Assembly (NCBI GenBank): GCA_025716815.1
Contig: JAIXMN010000030.1
Span: forward strand, 349,119 to 413,118
Length of the DNA stretch: 64,000 nucleotides
Source of the DNA: Dichotomocladium elegans
Taxonomy: Eukaryota; Mucoromycota; Mucoromycetes; Mucorales; Lichtheimiaceae
Reading direction: 5' to 3'
Made by a program: the position numbers and the translations under genes
In this document: piece after piece, positions 61,676-64,000 of the stretch
Numbering within the stretch: position 1 is the stretch's first letter
Layout of the letters: each line of letters opens with the position of its first letter
Notes under the pieces: generated by a model
What the model was told of the DNA's origin: nothing
Database searches by the model: none
What the model saw: the letters and a program-made list of their open reading frames with translations, nothing else

Positions 61676-62140
61676 AATGTATCATTCCTCGCTCAGTGAT
61701 CTAGTCGCATTCTTACTACAGATCATCCTTTCTAGGTTGACCTGAATGCACATTCATGGTCCAAACATAGAAGATCAAGATTCTGCGTACTTCCAGATCG
61801 GAAGTCAATTTAGAGATGCATTCGGTGCTAGCTAGCACGTCTAATGATGCTCCGACCTTGAAGCCGTAGGGTGGTCCTTGCGACAGGCGGTGCAATTATA
61901 TCAGGTATTCAATGTATCGTTTCTTGATTGGTCCATAGTCGCACTATTACTGCCTCTTCATCCTTTGTAGATTAGCGTGGTGTCAGTAAGCAAGGTCCAT
62001 AAACGTTCAACATTCTAGGTACTTCGAGGTCGGCAGTGGGATTTAGAGATGCCTGGGTGCGGCTTGCATTTCTAATGATGCTCCGACCTCGAAGCCGTAG
62101 CATGGTCTCTGGGTAGGTGGTGCATTTATATCAGGTATTG
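61676..62140 (+). repeat. Tandem direct duplication, period about 235 bp
   Basis: 61676-61910 and 61911-62140 align throughout, both starting AATGTATC and both holding ATTTAGAGATGC, TAATGATGCTCCGACCT, GAAGCCGTAG and TTATATCAGGTATT in the same order. Identity is clearly below 80% in places, so the duplication is old. No coding frame is kept. Confidence 0.85.
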
Positions 62141-63421
62141 GATGACTGTGGAAGCGCAGTGCCATGAACAGGAGGACCATGACAACCCGTTTCAAGATAG
62201 TAGTATTGCATGCAACGCTTGATTTACCCGTTGATATACATACTCGTACGACTATCACCTTCATAAGCCTCGCCCAAACCTCCCTCGGGAAATGGCCGAA
62301 TCCATCTGGTTTCTATCGAGGCAATCGAGAAGGAATGGAATGATCAATTAACTTGGACTGCGATACGGAACAGGAATCCTGCGGGTCAGGCCAAAAATAA
62401 CTGTTTCCTTAATACAAGAGGAGAATGGGTAAGGTGTGTTGATCTCATTCAGCAAAAGAATTACTTGTAAAGGCGATCGATATGCCAGGTTCACACTGGT
62501 GAAACAGAACGAAACCACCACATATAATACCCGCTGCTCTTTGCATAAGAGGCATTTGGATGTCATCAATAAACCTCATATCTGGTGCAACGTACTCATC
62601 GATGGAGCAGCTATAAAATGTGGGTTGCTATAGGAAAGCCCAAAGAGAAAGCAACCGTCTGCATTCATGCTGTGGAGTGCTCCACATCGTATGGATGCCC
62701 ATTGTCGTATTGACATCGTCACATGTTTCTCTTTTTGGAATGGCGGCAGCTGTGTACGTACCACAGAGGACTTTCTGTATGATCTTGTACCCAGAATGCA
62801 CGGACCATTATATTCATTTCTCAAAATCATTAGAATCCATCTCTGTCGTATCGTCCCATGCGCGTGTGGATCCGAACCTTTCTACACAGAGCAGCACGTA
62901 TGCATCTTTTACTTTTTGTAGCTGAGTTACAGAACGCTAGTCCCGTCCCACGCATCCTCTCTGACAACCAGTGCCATGGCGGTGAGAGACGCAAATATGT
63001 CAAAACTCAACGGAAAAAGACGAGATTAGTACGAGAAGAACCGCAAACATCGACTTTATCACAGATTTGATATCAAGCAATAGAAAGGAAGCGGTGCACG
63101 GCAATGGGGAAGGAATGAAAATCATATCACAGCTGCTGTTTACTTGGGGGGAGACTTTTTTTTTGGTACAAAGACTATCTACACCCGTTAATCAACGTAT
63201 GGCCTAATCATTACTACTCAAATACACGGACCATCTGCATCATTATCAAAGCAGATATGAGGTTGTTCGAAGGGTAAAATAAATGTGAATTGCCCATGAG
63301 TAGAGTAGGAAGCGCTTTTTTCGGAAGACGTTTTTTGATCCGAGAGTCCCCCCCCATCGATTTCCTTGCTCCCACGTATAAATAACAATTGAAAGCGCGC
63401 TAGCCTTATCGAAAACGATCA
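62141..63421. other. Unassigned sequence, probably mobile-element debris
   Basis: Plus-strand pieces such as WVAIGKPKEKATVCIHAVEC near 62.65 kb look protein-like, but stops interrupt them and no family is recognised. Confidence 0.35.
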
Positions 63422-63532
63422 ATGAAGACTACCTTCTTCTCCCTCCATCCTGCTTCCTTTCAAGCAACATCGTCAGCAACAGCAGCAACAGCTCTCTCGA
63501 GTTACCTCGATCTGGCAAGCAATCTGCGCGGA

Positions 63533-63595
<63 letters not shown>

Positions 63596-63760
63596 TGTGT
63601 GTGTGTGTGTGTTTTAGGCACGTTTTTCTGTCCTCTTCAAGGATTGGAGGCCTACAAGCCGGCTTGCACTGCTGTCTTACCTTTTTTTTTTGCTCAGTAT
63701 CTGCTCCACGATTCACGCGACCGACGCGGGGGGGTTTTTTAACCTATGGAAAATGAACGT
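63422..63760 (+). CDS. Possible 5' end of a gene with a (GT)n intron
   Basis: TATAAATA lies at 63,377-63,384 and an ATG at 63422. The first exon would run to 63,534 (MKTTFFSLHPASFQATSSAT, then LSSYLDLASNLRG). The donor GTGTGT opens a GT-repeat intron ending GTGTTTTAG at about 63,617, and the frame then continues HVFLSSSRIGG in phase. The N terminus is hydroxylated and lacks acidic residues for 26 positions, like a mitochondrial targeting peptide. The rest of the gene is not clear, and this may be chance. Confidence 0.25.
63535..63613. repeat. (GT)n microsatellite
   Basis: About 38 GT units with one GCGC interruption at about 63,591-63,595. Confidence 0.97.
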
Positions 63761-63823
63761 CGCCCCTCTTTGTTCTTCTTTTTTCTCTCTTCATCCCTCC
63801 CCCGGGCCGGTTGGTCAGGTCGC

Positions 63824-63948
63824 CCCAAGGTAGGTCATCCCAAGGTAGGTCATGGCTAACTGCGGCTTAGAAGAGGGGTGGACCTACCTGCCGGAAAACA
63901 AGAAGGATCGACCGGACGGGCTAAACGGCCAAAGGATCGACCGGACGG
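63824..63948. repeat. Complex short repeats near the right edge
   Basis: A 15-bp unit (CCCAAGGTAGGTCAT) is perfectly tandem at 63824-63838 and 63839-63853. AGGTAGGTC at 63843-63851 can pair with GACCTACCT at 63881-63889. A 17-bp unit (AAGGATCGACCGGACGG) occurs at 63903-63919 and 63932-63948. The arrangement suggests the end of a mobile element or a structured upstream region continuing beyond the window. Confidence 0.8.
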
Positions 63949-64000
63949 CCCACACGGCAGTCGACCTCCTCTTGGTTGCCTCTGGAAACAGGTACTTCAT

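Noticed and set aside
61911..62140. C/D-box snoRNA pair in the 235-bp repeats (TGATG motif)
   Set aside because: No proper C box (RTGATGA) with a paired D box at the expected distance, and no terminal stem.
63824..63948. CRISPR-like array at the right edge
   Set aside because: Only two copies each of two different short units, no regular spacers, and the genome is eukaryotic.

Overview
The window is nuclear DNA of a filamentous fungus. Genes are broken by many short introns (about 50-150 bp), nearly all GT-AG. The protein set (SRE/Fep1-type GATA factor, Bni4-like protein, Bst1, Mrc1) is fungal. The relics of a Fanzor (eukaryotic TnpB relative), a LINE and a Tc1-like element, and the flavour of the proteins, suggest an early-diverging lineage, most likely Mucoromycota. 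This placement is inference; no rRNA or marker gene is present. Exon joins below were worked out by hand from splice sites and reading phase, with no transcript data.

Layout. 0.2-6.0 kb (minus): FAHD1-like hydrolase, a cullin, ribosomal protein S21. 6.0-12.2 kb: gene-poor, with a TA-flanked MITE at 7701-7874, a decayed relative at 6.8 kb and degenerate duplications. 12.2-13.7 kb (plus): iron-type GATA repressor. 14.0-22.8 kb (minus): CEP120-like C2 protein, importin alpha, Atg8, AVT-type amino-acid transporter. 23.5-25.6 kb: a decayed Tc1/mariner-like element inside an older repeat whose second copy lies at 40 kb. 25.7-37.9 kb (minus): Bni4-like PP1 adaptor, Qc-SNARE, Mrc1/Claspin, UDP-GlcNAc pyrophosphorylase, a GT77-type glycosyltransferase. 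38-41 kb: repeat relics and a possible small gene with a good TATA box. 41.3-48.6 kb (minus): coiled-coil protein, three-RRM protein with a long polyglutamine tract, GPI inositol-deacylase Bst1. 50.0-54.7 kb (plus): TPR-MYND protein and a single gene fusing allantoicase to ureidoglycolate lyase. 55-64 kb: mobile-element graveyard with a Fanzor relic at 56.8-57.9 kb abutting a LINE relic at 57.9-61.2 kb, a 235-bp tandem duplication and complex repeats at the right edge.

How the genes connect. There are no operons; this is a housekeeping neighbourhood. UAP1 makes UDP-GlcNAc for chitin, GPI anchors and N-glycans, Bst1 remodels GPI anchors, the GT77 enzyme glycosylates in the Golgi, the SNARE serves ER-Golgi or intra-Golgi traffic, and the Bni4-like protein probably places PP1 at sites of wall growth. 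Atg8, the vacuolar-type transporter, the purine-catabolic fusion and the iron GATA factor concern nutrient recycling and sensing.
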